Below, piece after piece: positions 6,539 to 12,912 of a stretch of DNA of 38,740 nucleotides. The first letter of the stretch is position 1. The number at the start of each line of letters is the position of its first letter. The notes below the pieces were generated by a model that did no database searches, was not told the DNA's origin, and was given only the letters and a program-made list of their open reading frames with translations. The position numbers were made by a program, and so were the translations under genes. Source of the stretch: Bifidobacterium amazonense (GTDB taxonomy: Bacteria; Actinomycetota; Actinomycetes; Actinomycetales; Bifidobacteriaceae); NCBI RefSeq assembly GCF_018555435.2, contig NZ_JAFEJT020000027.1, forward strand, positions 1 through 38,740, in the 5' to 3' direction.

Positions 6539-7974
6539 TAGAACCATGTCTCCGTTTCTCGTGTGGGGTCTCGTCGGGTGGTCATGGCGCCGTGGAGGGC
6601 GATGGTGCAGGCGACGAGGGGGCTGATGTCGGTGTCGTCGTCGGGGCGGTTCCAGCCGAAGAGGCCTTGTTTGTTGATGGGGCGGATGGTGGCTTTCCTG
6701 ACGGCTGTCCATAGTGGTTGTTGGCCGTCTTCGGGCAGGTGCGTCAGGGTGCCGTCCTTGAGCATGTCTTGGAAGCGTCCGCAGGCTTGACCCATGGCCG
6801 CGCTGTTGGTGACGGTGACGTGAATGCCGGCTTCCTGTAGGTCGGTGATCAGGCTCATGGCCGGGCTTTGGGCGTCGATGACGACCGCGGCGGTGTCGTC
6901 CCAGACTCGTTCCAAGAGGTTGACGGCCCACATGACGCCGTCGCGGTTGGTGTCGCGGTATTCGGCGAGTTCGATGTGGGCGGTGTCGTCAGCGTATTTC
7001 ATGCACGCGCCGATGGTGAGTCGGGTGCGGTCGGGGTTCATGTCGATGCCGAAGCTCATGACGCCGTCTTCGCGGCGCCGGTTGACGGTGGCCTCGTCCC
7101 ATTTGGCTTGGTCGATGGCGGCGCTGGTGGAGTGTTCGTCCCAGATGCCGAGGGCTTCGCGGTTGAAGTCGTCGCCGGCGAGGTTGTCGTACAGGTTCAT
7201 GATCGACTCGTCGCTGGTGTGGCCGGGGTAGCTGGGGTTGGCTTTCTTCCATTGTTCGCGGTCCAAAGGGTCGCAGCCTCGTTCGGCGCAGAACTCGACG
7301 TACATGCTGGAATGGCTTCGCCCGGACAACGCTTTGGTGCGCATGCGGGTGAACGCCTCGCCGTTGTCCTTTGGGCCGGGAGGGGTGCCCATGTAGATCG
7401 TCTGGGGGTTATAGGCGCGGTTCTGGGTCGGCAGCATGGCGGCCATAGCGCTGTCGGAGAGGTGCTGGCACTCGTCGATGACGAGCAGGGCGACCTTCTT
7501 GACACCTCGGAGGGCTCCGCGTTCGCGGGCTCGGAAGAAGATGCGCGAACCGTTGCGGAAGCGGATTTCCTCTTTGCCGGCGGCGAGGCTGATGCCGTGG
7601 TCGGGGTCGACGAGCGACGCCATCTCGGGGCGCAGCACGATGCCGCACATGCCCTCGAACGTGTCCTTGATGACGCTGAAGTGCTGGGCGGTCCACACGG
7701 CTCGCAGGCCGGGCGTGCGCGCGCACCGGTGAATGACGAGCCATCCGACGTCGAACGTCTTGCCGGTCTGGCGCGGGATGCTCATGACCACGTTGCGCGC
7801 GGCCCAGAACCCCTCAACCGTCATGGACAACGCCAGCCGGTTTATCTGCCGCTGCCATACGTCGAACCGGTCGCCCGCGGCGTTGGCGAGCGCGTTGAGG
7901 CTGGGTTCCTGACTAGAGTGGACGCCGTCGGGAATGACGAGACGGTCGGCGCCGTCAATGTTCAGGCTCGTCAT
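6538..7974 (-). CDS. Terminase large subunit
   Basis: A 478-residue packaging motor. The ATPase part shows the Walker A variant PRQTGKT (67-73) and Walker B with catalytic Glu, VALLVIDE (161-168). A coupling motif follows around YMGTPPG (194-200). The nuclease part has acidic residues D311 (FGIDMNPDRTR) and D367 (AAVVIDAQSP), consistent with the RNase-H-like two-metal site. TerL docks on the portal, translocates DNA and cuts genome ends. The ATG at 7974 overlaps the TerS gene by 20 nt. An in-frame TTG 30 nt earlier is a less likely start. Confidence 0.92.
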   Translation of the reverse strand: MTSLNIDGADRLVIPDGVHSSQEPSLNALANAAGDRFDVWQRQINRLALSMTVEGFWAARNVVMSIPRQTGKTFDVGWLVIHRCARTPGLRAVWTAQHFSVIKDTFEGMCGIVLRPEMASLVDPDHGISLAAGKEEIRFRNGSRIFFRARERGALRGVKKVALLVIDECQHLSDSAMAAMLPTQNRAYNPQTIYMGTPPGPKDNGEAFTRMRTKALSGRSHSSMYVEFCAERGCDPLDREQWKKANPSYPGHTSDESIMNLYDNLAGDDFNREALGIWDEHSTSAAIDQAKWDEATVNRRREDGVMSFGIDMNPDRTRLTIGACMKYADDTAHIELAEYRDTNRDGVMWAVNLLERVWDDTAAVVIDAQSPAMSLITDLQEAGIHVTVTNSAAMGQACGRFQDMLKDGTLTHLPEDGQQPLWTAVRKATIRPINKQGLFGWNRPDDDTDISPLVACTIALHGAMTTRRDPTRETETWF

Positions 7975-8263
7975 CGAAGGTCTCGTCTTCCACGTCGAGG
8001 GCAACGGCGACCGGGTCGTTGACCGCGGCGGCCTTGTCGATCGCGTCGATGTCGTTGCTCAGGTCCGCCAACCTCTTGGTCAAGGCCGCGAGATCGCGTG
8101 GCGATACCTTGCCCTCGTCGAGCTTGTCGGCGATGAGATTACGCATGGCAACGAGCAGCCGACGACGATCACCGGAATTGGCCGCGTTCCTAAGCGTGTG
8201 CGCCTTACGCGCCGAGGGCTTGGCAGCGGGTTTCGACACGGTTTTACGGGTTCTGGCAACCAC
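7955..8263 (-). CDS. Terminase small subunit
   Basis: A 102-residue protein has a basic disordered N terminus (MVARTRKTVSKPAAKPSARK), a helical core (LLVAMRNLIADKLDEGKVSP, then LAALTKRLADLSNDIDAID) and an acidic tail ending DDEPEH. Small size, helical oligomerisation core and position immediately before TerL match actinophage small terminases, which recognise the packaging site and load TerL. The acidic tail may contact TerL. Confidence 0.8.
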   Translation of the reverse strand: MVARTRKTVSKPAAKPSARKAHTLRNAANSGDRRRLLVAMRNLIADKLDEGKVSPRDLAALTKRLADLSNDIDAIDKAAAVNDPVAVALDVEDETFDDEPEH

Positions 8264-8362
8264 TTCCCAGCCCTCCTATCCTGTGGAAAAAACCTCGGGG
8301 GTAAAACGGCCCTTTGCCCGTGGTGGCCATGACACGACCGGGAGGGGTACTCCCCCCACCCA
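8264..8362. promoter_or_regulatory. Candidate cos/packaging region between HNH and TerS
   Basis: This 99-nt gap separates the HNH gene from TerS. It contains the inverted repeat GGGAGGGGTACTCCCCCC (8340-8357) and a purine/pyrimidine-skewed stretch. In cos-type phages that carry an HNH protein next to the terminase, the cohesive-end site usually lies right here. No cos motif is proven, so the call rests on position and symmetry. Confidence 0.35.
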
Positions 8363-8713
8363 TCAACGGCCGAACCAATCCGACGAACGAACCACGACAC
8401 TCTCAGGCGCTCGCCGACTCGGAGCCTTGCCTTCCTTGATGAGTTCACGAACCTTGGCGCGAGCCCACTGAATCGAATGAGTCGACTTGATGCGATTGCA
8501 CCACCAATGCGCTGGCGCAGTGTTGTCCCAGCTCAGCGGGTCGCCGCCGTACTTGACCGGCACTATTTCGTCTGTGACATAGCTCCAAGGACTCGGAGCG
8601 ACCGCATCGTAATCGATCGGACCGCCACAGATGTAGCAATCGGGATGCCCGATCTTGTGTCGCCTGTTCAGTTCGTCACGCCTGTGCCCATTCCTGCGAC
8701 GAGGATTGTTCAC
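8363..8713 (-). CDS. HNH endonuclease of the packaging module
   Basis: A 116-residue HNH protein has a zinc knuckle pair CYICGG near the start and WWCNRIKS near residue 80. The core DEIVPVKYGGDPLSWDNTAP follows the HNH pattern with an Asp/Glu pair replacing the first His, as in other terminase-linked HNH proteins. In HK97-type phages such proteins stimulate cos cleavage by TerL. The GTG at 8713 overlaps the upstream stop as GTGA. The position next to the presumed cos site and TerS agrees with this role rather than with a homing enzyme. Confidence 0.8.
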   Translation of the reverse strand: MNNPRRRNGHRRDELNRRHKIGHPDCYICGGPIDYDAVAPSPWSYVTDEIVPVKYGGDPLSWDNTAPAHWWCNRIKSTHSIQWARAKVRELIKEGKAPSRRAPESVVVRSSDWFGR

Positions 8714-8925
8714 GATCGGCGCTCGCTGTTGGCTTGGATGTCGGCCTTGTATTCGCAGTGGTCGGCCAGTAGCGGGAGCCATACTATGCCGGCCCCTCCG
8801 GGTTCGAACTGGGGGCGGGGGCCTATTGAGGCGAGGGGGTATGTGAAGGGCAGTCCGTCGATGAGCACCTTATGTTGGTGCGCGTCGATGGTGATCGTGT
8901 GCGGGATTTGGGGGATGGTGCTCAT
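8710..8925 (-). CDS. Small phage protein of unknown function
   Basis: This 71-residue protein begins MSTIPQIPHTITIDAHQHKV and contains a short beta pattern (TITIDAHQHKVLIDGLPFTY, then GAGIVWLPLLADH). No known family is recognised. It is coupled at both ends: its start lies inside the 3' end of the preceding gene and its stop overlaps the HNH start. The pattern of beta strand, turn, Pro-rich loop and strand could be a small single-domain regulator or capsid accessory protein, but nothing in the sequence decides this. Confidence 0.6.
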   Translation of the reverse strand: MSTIPQIPHTITIDAHQHKVLIDGLPFTYPLASIGPRPQFEPGGAGIVWLPLLADHCEYKADIQANSERRS

Positions 8926-9103
8926 GGCAGGGGCTTTCGTTGGGAGGGGGTGGGTTTTCGAAGGCCCCCCGGAAGGCTTGCATGCCGAGGGCCATTCGTT
9001 GCCGGATGCCTTCGGGGTCGTTTTCGAGGCCGGGGGGTAGTTCCAAATGGATGACGCCTATCTCGACGCCGGCGTAGAGGTGTATGTCGCAGGTCACTGG
9101 CAT
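8870..9103 (-). CDS. Small phage protein, His/Pro-rich C terminus
   Basis: A 77-residue product begins MPVTCDIHLYAGVEIGVIHL, which looks like two beta strands. It continues with a helix (PEGIRQRMALGMQAFRGAFE) and ends in a His/Pro-rich tail (PCHEHHPPNPAHDHHRRAPT) that could bind metal. The last 56 nt overlap the next gene in another frame. A good ribosome site (GGAAAGGA) precedes the ATG and decides this frame over the competing one. The function is unknown. Confidence 0.5.
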   Translation of the reverse strand: MPVTCDIHLYAGVEIGVIHLELPPGLENDPEGIRQRMALGMQAFRGAFENPPPPNESPCHEHHPPNPAHDHHRRAPT

Positions 9104-9296
9104 GGGGTTTGTCCTTTCCCTGCTGCGGTGGGGTGGAGCGTCGGGGCCGCATATGCGGGACGGTCCCGGCGCTCTGTCCCTAAAAGTGCCCTGCTAGGCG
9201 GCCGCGGTTACTTGTGACACGCCACTCACGGCTTGGCATGCGAACGCCCCGCATGGGGCCAGATTTCAGGTCTGGATATGCGGGGCGTGCGAATGT
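9104..9296 (-). other. Gene-free stretch with a branched hairpin behind the tRNA cluster
   Basis: Between the His-rich protein and the tRNA cluster there is an 11-bp inverted repeat (ACGCCCCGCAT at 9244-9254 and ATGCGGGGCGT at 9278-9288). It encloses a second stem CCAGA/TCTGG. It begins 9 nt after the 3' end of the last tRNA and has no long T run. It may define the 3' end of the tRNA precursor or act as a processing signal. No gene is seen in the rest. Confidence 0.5.
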
Positions 9297-9405
9297 TGGT
9301 GGCGGGCGGGATTCGAATCCGCGAAGCGTCGAGGTTGCGAGCCTCTGTTTGCCGCTTGCCGCGCCTCACGGCGGGGCCCTTTAGTCCTCTCAGGCACGCG
9401 CCACC
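9297..9405 (-). tRNA. Unusual long class II tRNA-like gene (possibly Leu/Ser type)
   Basis: The 7-bp acceptor stem GGTGGCG/CGCCACC is perfect with discriminator A, and a D arm of class II type (TGCCTGAGAGGACTAAAGGG) follows. The putative anticodon stem CCGC/GCGG encloses an 8-nt loop CGTGAGGC that contains UGAG, so Leu(GAG) is possible. The variable arm would be very long (AAGCG/CGCTT enclosing GAGG/CCTC). The T arm lacks the usual G53-C61 pair. The total of 109 nt is too long for an ordinary tRNA. It starts 2 nt after the neighbouring tRNA, so it is co-transcribed. Identity and function are uncertain. Confidence 0.5.
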
Positions 9406-9407
9406 TG

Positions 9408-9481
9408 TCCCCCATCCCGGATTCGAACCGGGACCGCGCCGAGCTTGAATCGGCCGCCTCTACCTGTTGGGCTAACGGGGG
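9408..9481 (-). tRNA. tRNA with CAA anticodon (Leu codon UUG), short variable loop
   Basis: A 74-nt cloverleaf has acceptor CCCCCGT/ATGGGGG, D stem GCC/GGC, a perfect 5-bp anticodon stem GCCGA/TCGGC with loop TTCAAGC, and T arm CCCGG-TTCGAAT-CCGGG. U33 is followed by CAA. Bacterial tRNA-Leu is normally class II with a long variable arm, but here the variable loop is 5 nt, so the charging identity is open. CCA is not encoded. Confidence 0.75.
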
Positions 9482-9484
9482 TTG

Positions 9485-9557
9485 GGCCTCGGGGCGGATT
9501 CGAACCGCCGACCGATAGGAACGTATCGTATTGCTCTAGCCGCTGAGCTACCGAGAC
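9485..9557 (-). tRNA. Probable tRNA-Arg (ACG), atypical anticodon arm
   Basis: Standard numbering places U8, A14, G18-G19, A21 and TTCGAAT correctly. Acceptor GTCTCGG/CCGAGGC, D stem GCTC/GAGC and T arm GGCGG/CCGCC pair well. U33 is followed by ACG (Arg, codon CGU/C/A). The anticodon stem has a C30-C40 mismatch, and position 37 is U instead of a purine. It lies 3 nt upstream of the CAA tRNA in the same transcript. Confidence 0.65.
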
Positions 9558-9705
9558 CATTGGCGGGCGGAGCACATTCGCCGACGGTTTGGACCCATCG
9601 GCGCCCGATCGGGGAGCCGCCCATATATGCGAAATGGCGGAGCGGACCTTTTCCGCACCACCATTCACGCGACAGCGTAACACAAAAAAGGCTCAGCCCG
9701 CAATT
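9558..9705 (-). other. Leader between zinc/HTH gene and tRNA cluster; weak terminator
   Basis: No gene is seen in these 148 nt. A short GC hairpin with the run TTTTTT (minus strand, about 9682-9700) follows the zinc/HTH gene and could end its mRNA. The remaining sequence would carry the promoter for the tRNA cluster, but no convincing -35/-10 pair is recognised. Confidence 0.3.
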
Positions 9706-10536
9706 TCAACGGTTTCCCGTCTTGAGCCGGGCTTCGGCGCACTCCAGCAATTCGATGATGTTCCATGCCCAGTAGGGGCCTTCCACATGTCTTGTGGAGG
9801 GCATTTTGCCGCGTGTCCTCCAGTTCTTGAGGTCTTTGCCGGTGACCTGCACGCCGGTGTTCTCGCGGACCCATCGGGCGGCCTCGCTTTGGGTGCGGGT
9901 GATGTGCAAGAGGCCCGCGCCCTTAAGGTAGGCGAGCCTCACGTCGTTCAGCGTGAGGAAGGTGCCGCAGGCGGGGCATACGGCGTAGCCGTCGGTTTCG
10001 GTGGCGTAGATCGGCGTGCGGACGGGCGGCCGGAAGGTCAGGCAGTTGGTGCATACGCCGACGAGCCGTTTTTCGCCGGGGCGGGTGATCTTGGCGGAGA
10101 CCATGTCGCAGGCCTTGACGATGCGGTCGAGCATGCCGGCAGCGCCGGGCGTGCGGACGAGCTGGGGCATCTGCCTGACGAGCTGAGGGCATAGGTAGAC
10201 CCAATCCCGCAGGGTGCGAGGCTGTTCGCGCCGGTCGTAGCCGAGGGGGCGGATGTCGAGGATGCCGCCGGTCTGCTGGAGCGTGGCTTCGGCGGTGACG
10301 TACACCTGTTGGGCCTCAAGGTCGAAGGGTGTGGGCGCGAACGCCTTGTTGCCCGATCGGATGGCCTTCTGGCCGAACCGGGCCTTGCGGTAGGCGACCT
10401 GTTGAAGGGTCGGCATGCCGATCTGGCCGAGCCATTCGATACGCCGCTGAAGCTCGTTGGCGCAGGCCGGACAGATCGTCATGCGGTCGATGGTGATGGG
10501 CTTGCCGCAGCGCGGGCAATCCGGGGTGTTTTCCAT
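9706..10536 (-). CDS. Zinc-ribbon and helix-turn-helix protein, possible phage regulator
   Basis: The 276-residue protein has three CxxC pairs at the N terminus and middle: CPRC and CPAC in the first 25 residues, CTNC and CPAC around 165-195. They form two treble-clef or ribbon-like zinc sites. The last 75 residues (SEAARWVRENTGVQVTGKDL, then KNWRTRGKMPSTRHVEG) look like a MerR/excisionase-type winged helix that reads DNA. GGAGG stands 7 nt before the ATG. Standing at the boundary between early genes and the packaging/structural genes, it could activate late transcription; that role is inference. Confidence 0.6.
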   Translation of the reverse strand: MENTPDCPRCGKPITIDRMTICPACANELQRRIEWLGQIGMPTLQQVAYRKARFGQKAIRSGNKAFAPTPFDLEAQQVYVTAEATLQQTGGILDIRPLGYDRREQPRTLRDWVYLCPQLVRQMPQLVRTPGAAGMLDRIVKACDMVSAKITRPGEKRLVGVCTNCLTFRPPVRTPIYATETDGYAVCPACGTFLTLNDVRLAYLKGAGLLHITRTQSEAARWVRENTGVQVTGKDLKNWRTRGKMPSTRHVEGPYWAWNIIELLECAEARLKTGNR

Positions 10537-10597
10537 GAGGTGGCCTCCGCCCTAGTGGTAGACTTGCGGTGTCGTTTCTCGATGACATGCGAGTCCT

Positions 10598-10630
10598 CTC
10601 CCACGGCAATGGGTGGGGGCTTTCTTTATT
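10598..10630 (+). terminator. Plus-strand Rho-independent terminator, possible antisense RNA
   Basis: The stem CTCCCAC/GTGGGGG with an 8-nt loop is followed on the plus strand by CTTTCTTTATT. All nearby genes are on the minus strand, so this orientation is unexpected. A TAGACT box at about 10,559 could start a short plus-strand RNA of about 65 nt ending here. Its own promoter is weak. Confidence 0.4.
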
Positions 10631-10793
10631 GCCTGTTGCGGGCCTCGCGACGGTGCTTGCTGTCGTATTGGCGTTGTTGGTCCTTCCTCATGGCCTCGAT
10701 GACGGCCGTGGACAGTTGCGTGCGGAGTTTGACGTCCTCGACGCTCTTGCCTTCGGCGAGCATTTGCCACGCGATCTCTGCGAGCTTGCTCAT
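10626..10793 (-). CDS. Small helical phage protein
   Basis: A 55-residue product begins MSKLAEIAWQMLAEGKSVED and ends in a strongly basic tail (KDQQRQYDSKHRREARNRQ). The middle, SVEDVKLRTQLSTAVIEAMR, looks like a short helix-turn-helix. The start overlaps the upstream stop as TAATG. The function is unknown; binding of DNA or RNA is possible because of the basic tail. Confidence 0.6.
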   Translation of the reverse strand: MSKLAEIAWQMLAEGKSVEDVKLRTQLSTAVIEAMRKDQQRQYDSKHRREARNRQ

Positions 10794-11008
10794 TAGCCTT
10801 CCTTCTCGAAGCTCAGGGTGCGGTCCTGTCCGATGCCGAGGTAGCCGAGGGTGTCGCCCTCGTAGTCCTCGGCGCAGTCGTCGCATACGTCGAAGTCCAT
10901 GTGGTAGGACTTCATGTCGCTGTCCGATCGGCTGAACAGGTCGATGTCCATATGGAGCCCCTTGCCGACGAACTCGTTGCCGCACATGTCGCAGTAGGTT
11001 TTCTTCAT
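10793..11008 (-). CDS. Small zinc-finger phage protein
   Basis: This 71-residue protein carries two CxxC pairs, CDMC (6-9) and CDDC (about 42-45), separated by an acidic Met/His-rich stretch (GLHMDIDLFSRSDSDMKSYH). It is most likely a single zinc ribbon. The C terminus (LGYLGIGQDRTLSFEKEG) is not basic, so protein contact is more likely than DNA binding. It is coupled to the downstream small helical protein. No known family is recognised. Confidence 0.65.
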   Translation of the reverse strand: MKKTYCDMCGNEFVGKGLHMDIDLFSRSDSDMKSYHMDFDVCDDCAEDYEGDTLGYLGIGQDRTLSFEKEG

Positions 11009-11028
11009 TCCTCAGTGCCTTTCTTGAT

Positions 11029-11238
11029 CTAGGTGGCGATCTTCCAACCCTCGCCGGTGGGCGACCATTTCTCGTAGCCGACCGGGGTGAGCAGTCCGTA
11101 GGATTGCAGGGCCTCGAAGGTGCGCCGGTGATTGCGGTTGACGGGGTAGACGGGTCTGTCGAGCGCGTTCAGCAGCACATCGACCATGTTGGGGGTGAGA
11201 CGGATTTGCCGGCCTTGGGTGGTGACTCGGGCCCACAT
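11029..11238 (-). CDS. Small phage protein, winged-helix-like
   Basis: The 69-residue product begins MWARVTTQGRQIRLTPNMVD. The order is: short strand, helix (VDVLLNALDRPVYPV), helix (HRRTFEALQSYGLLTPV), then a beta hairpin ending SPTGEGWKIAT. This resembles a compact winged helix like those of phage-encoded transcription or replication accessory proteins. The ATG overlaps the MazG-like gene stop as TGATG. The specific role is unknown. Confidence 0.6.
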   Translation of the reverse strand: MWARVTTQGRQIRLTPNMVDVLLNALDRPVYPVNRNHRRTFEALQSYGLLTPVGYEKWSPTGEGWKIAT

Positions 11239-11768
11239 CACAGTCTCCCCCGCTTGCGGTTGCGCTCCCGGCACCTGTCCAGCGCCTCGTAGAGCTCGCT
11301 GTCGGCGATGTCGAACGCGGCGCACAGGTTGGCGAGGGTCTGGACCACGTCGGCGATCTCGTCCATGAACGCAGTCCACTTGTCCGCGCTGGCCTCGTCG
11401 TGGATGTGGGCCTTGCCGGCGTCGACCATCTCGGCCGCTTCCTCCAAGGTCTTCAACAGCAGCCACTTGTCGGGCTCCAGCCGGCCGAAGGCGATGACGG
11501 GAGGGAAGTGGACTATCGCATTGCCCCCGGCCTCCAAGTCCTCGTAGGGGTTGGCCTTCTCGGCCTCGGACATCTTCGAGAACTTCCCATAGGCGGCGAG
11601 CGCCATTGTTTTGCCTTCTTGGAAGGCTTCGGCGCGGATTCGTCGGTCGTGGGCTTGGAGCCATTGGCGGGTGACGGTTTGTGCGTCCTGATAGTCGGGG
11701 TCTGCTCTCAGTGACGTGTATTCCTCGATGCCGTCGATGAGGAAGCGTTCGGCGTCCTGATCATTCAT
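11238..11768 (-). CDS. MazG-like nucleotide pyrophosphohydrolase
   Basis: The 176-residue protein has the all-alpha NTP-PPase signature in its C-terminal half: ExxE (E110-E113 in LLKTLEEAAEMVD) and ExxD (E137-D140 in FMDEIADVVQTLAN). These residues bind Mg2+ in MazG / dUTPase-2-type enzymes, which hydrolyse (d)NTPs to monophosphates. The N-terminal 75 residues are an extra helical region. Phage MazG proteins are thought to clear non-canonical nucleotides or alter (p)ppGpp levels; which applies here is unknown. It is coupled to its neighbours on both sides. Confidence 0.75.
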   Translation of the reverse strand: MNDQDAERFLIDGIEEYTSLRADPDYQDAQTVTRQWLQAHDRRIRAEAFQEGKTMALAAYGKFSKMSEAEKANPYEDLEAGGNAIVHFPPVIAFGRLEPDKWLLLKTLEEAAEMVDAGKAHIHDEASADKWTAFMDEIADVVQTLANLCAAFDIADSELYEALDRCRERNRKRGRL

Positions 11769-11949
11769 GGTGTTGTGCCTTTCTGCGTTGGCGGCGTTCC
11801 TCGCGGCGTCGGCGTGTGTAGTATTCGGGGTCTCTTGCCTTGATTTCGAGGTATTTGCGGTGGTTGTAGATGGCTCGTCGTTCGGCGGGACTCATGGGGG
11901 CTTGGCCGGCTCTGGCGAGCGCGATGTATTCGGCAAGTTCGGGGCTCAT
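11761..11949 (-). CDS. Small Arg-rich phage protein
   Basis: The 62-residue product begins MSPELAEYIALARAGQAPMS and becomes very basic (YYTRRRREERRQRRKAQHHE). The middle segment AERRAIYNHRKYLEIKARDP is helical. It is overlapped by 4 nt at its start and by 8 nt at its end, so it is a genuine member of the operon. Its similarity to HNH-adjacent or homeo-like small phage peptides is too weak for naming. RNA or DNA binding is possible. Confidence 0.6.
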   Translation of the reverse strand: MSPELAEYIALARAGQAPMSPAERRAIYNHRKYLEIKARDPEYYTRRRREERRQRRKAQHHE

Positions 11950-12173
11950 TTGGTGCCTCCGTCGACGATGACGTGGTCCCAGTCGCAGGACACGCCGGCG
12001 CTGATGTTGAAGCATTGGACCTTGGCCTTGCGGTCGGGGGTCTCGTACCATGCGATGTAGCCGGACATGGGGTTGTCTTTGGTGCCGTCGTCGGTGCCGG
12101 TGGGGGTTTCTCCGCAGCCGGCGAGCGCGAGGATGGCGAGGATGGCGGCGAGCGCGAGGGTTGTTCGTTTCAT
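11946..12173 (-). CDS. Phage-encoded lipoprotein, candidate superinfection-exclusion factor
   Basis: The 75-residue precursor has a classic lipoprotein signal: MKRTTLALAAILAILALAGC, with Cys20 as the lipidated residue. The mature 55 residues contain two Cys (KAKVQCFN and GVSCDWD) that could form a disulfide, plus a Trp/Tyr-rich IAWYETPDRK motif. It would be anchored on the outer face of the membrane. Small prophage lipoproteins often block DNA injection by related phages, but its position inside the early lytic operon is unusual for that. The function is inferred only. Confidence 0.7.
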   Translation of the reverse strand: MKRTTLALAAILAILALAGCGETPTGTDDGTKDNPMSGYIAWYETPDRKAKVQCFNISAGVSCDWDHVIVDGGTK

Positions 12174-12505
12174 GAGTTGGCGTATTCCTCTTCGAGTTTG
12201 GCGGTGCATGCGGCGCAGGTCCATGTTTCTCCGTCGAGATGGCCTTCGGCGTGGTCGTTGTAGGTGATGGTGTCGCATTCGGCGCACAGGTTGGGTGAGT
12301 TGATCTGGTGGTTGGCGCAGCAGTTCGGGCAGTAGCAGCGGCAGCGATCGTCGAAGATGCTGGGCGGTGTGGAGTGCCACCCTTTGTCTTCCAGTAGTTC
12401 GTAACCGTCTGTATCTGCTGTTTCGTTGGTGATTGCGGTTTCGATGAAGCCGCAGAGGTCGCAGACGTAGGTGTCTATGGTGAACTCTTGTGTTTTGTAG
12501 GGCAT
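12170..12505 (-). CDS. Cys-rich zinc-binding phage protein
   Basis: The 111-residue product has at least five Cys pairs: CDLC (15-18), CRCYC and CPNCC in the middle, CAEC, and CAAC near the C terminus. They form at least two zinc clusters. The rest is acidic (ITNETADTDGYELLEDKGWH). Such small Cys-rich early proteins of actinophages often act as adaptors or anti-host factors, but no family is recognised here. It overlaps the lipoprotein gene by 4 nt. Confidence 0.65.
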   Translation of the reverse strand: MPYKTQEFTIDTYVCDLCGFIETAITNETADTDGYELLEDKGWHSTPPSIFDDRCRCYCPNCCANHQINSPNLCAECDTITYNDHAEGHLDGETWTCAACTAKLEEEYANS

Positions 12506-12514
12506 TGTTCTTCC

Positions 12515-12685
12515 TTAGATGATGAATCTCCAGAGTGCGGTAAGGCCGGCGATGATGAGCGAGCCGATGAGGGCGGTGACGCCGATGACGAGGATGACGG
12601 CGACGATCTCGCCGAACAGGACGAGAGGCGTCCGTTGTTTCTTCGGCTGGGGGTTGTCGTTGTAGTTGAACTCGGGTGTGATCAT
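12515..12685 (-). CDS. Small single-pass membrane protein
   Basis: The 56-residue protein begins MITPEFNYNDNPQPKKQRTP and then has one long hydrophobic segment (LVLFGEIVAVILVIGVTALI, continuing GSLIIAGLTALW). This is enough for one or two membrane spans, with the basic KKQR on the cytoplasmic side. The ATG overlaps the preceding stop as ATGA. It has no recognisable family. Its size resembles small prophage membrane proteins of unknown role. Confidence 0.6.
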   Translation of the reverse strand: MITPEFNYNDNPQPKKQRTPLVLFGEIVAVILVIGVTALIGSLIIAGLTALWRFII

Positions 12686-12912
12686 GATTCGATTCCTGTG
12701 GTGTCGTGGATGAGGTCTTCGAGCAGGCGGCCGCACTCGCGGGCCGTGTTGCGCAGGTAGTCGGCGAGGCCGTCGAGGCTGCCCACGCTGTCGTTGACGT
12801 CGTCGGCTTCGAGGGCGGGGTCGCTCATGTCGCGTAGGACTTGGGCGAGGCGTTCGTTGGCGAAGCTGAGGTGGTTGACGATCTGGAGTTGCTGGCGGGT
12901 CAGATGGTTCAC
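12682..12912 (-). CDS. Small acidic helical phage protein
   Basis: The 76-residue protein begins with a GTG that overlaps the exonuclease stop as GTGA (VNHLTRQQLQIVNHLSFANE). It is predicted to be almost wholly alpha-helical, with two amphipathic segments (NERLAQVLRDMSDPALEADD and GLADYLRNTARECGRLLEDL). No family is recognised. Its coupling to the DnaQ-like exonuclease suggests it belongs to DNA metabolism. Confidence 0.6.
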   Translation of the reverse strand: MNHLTRQQLQIVNHLSFANERLAQVLRDMSDPALEADDVNDSVGSLDGLADYLRNTARECGRLLEDLIHDTTGIES

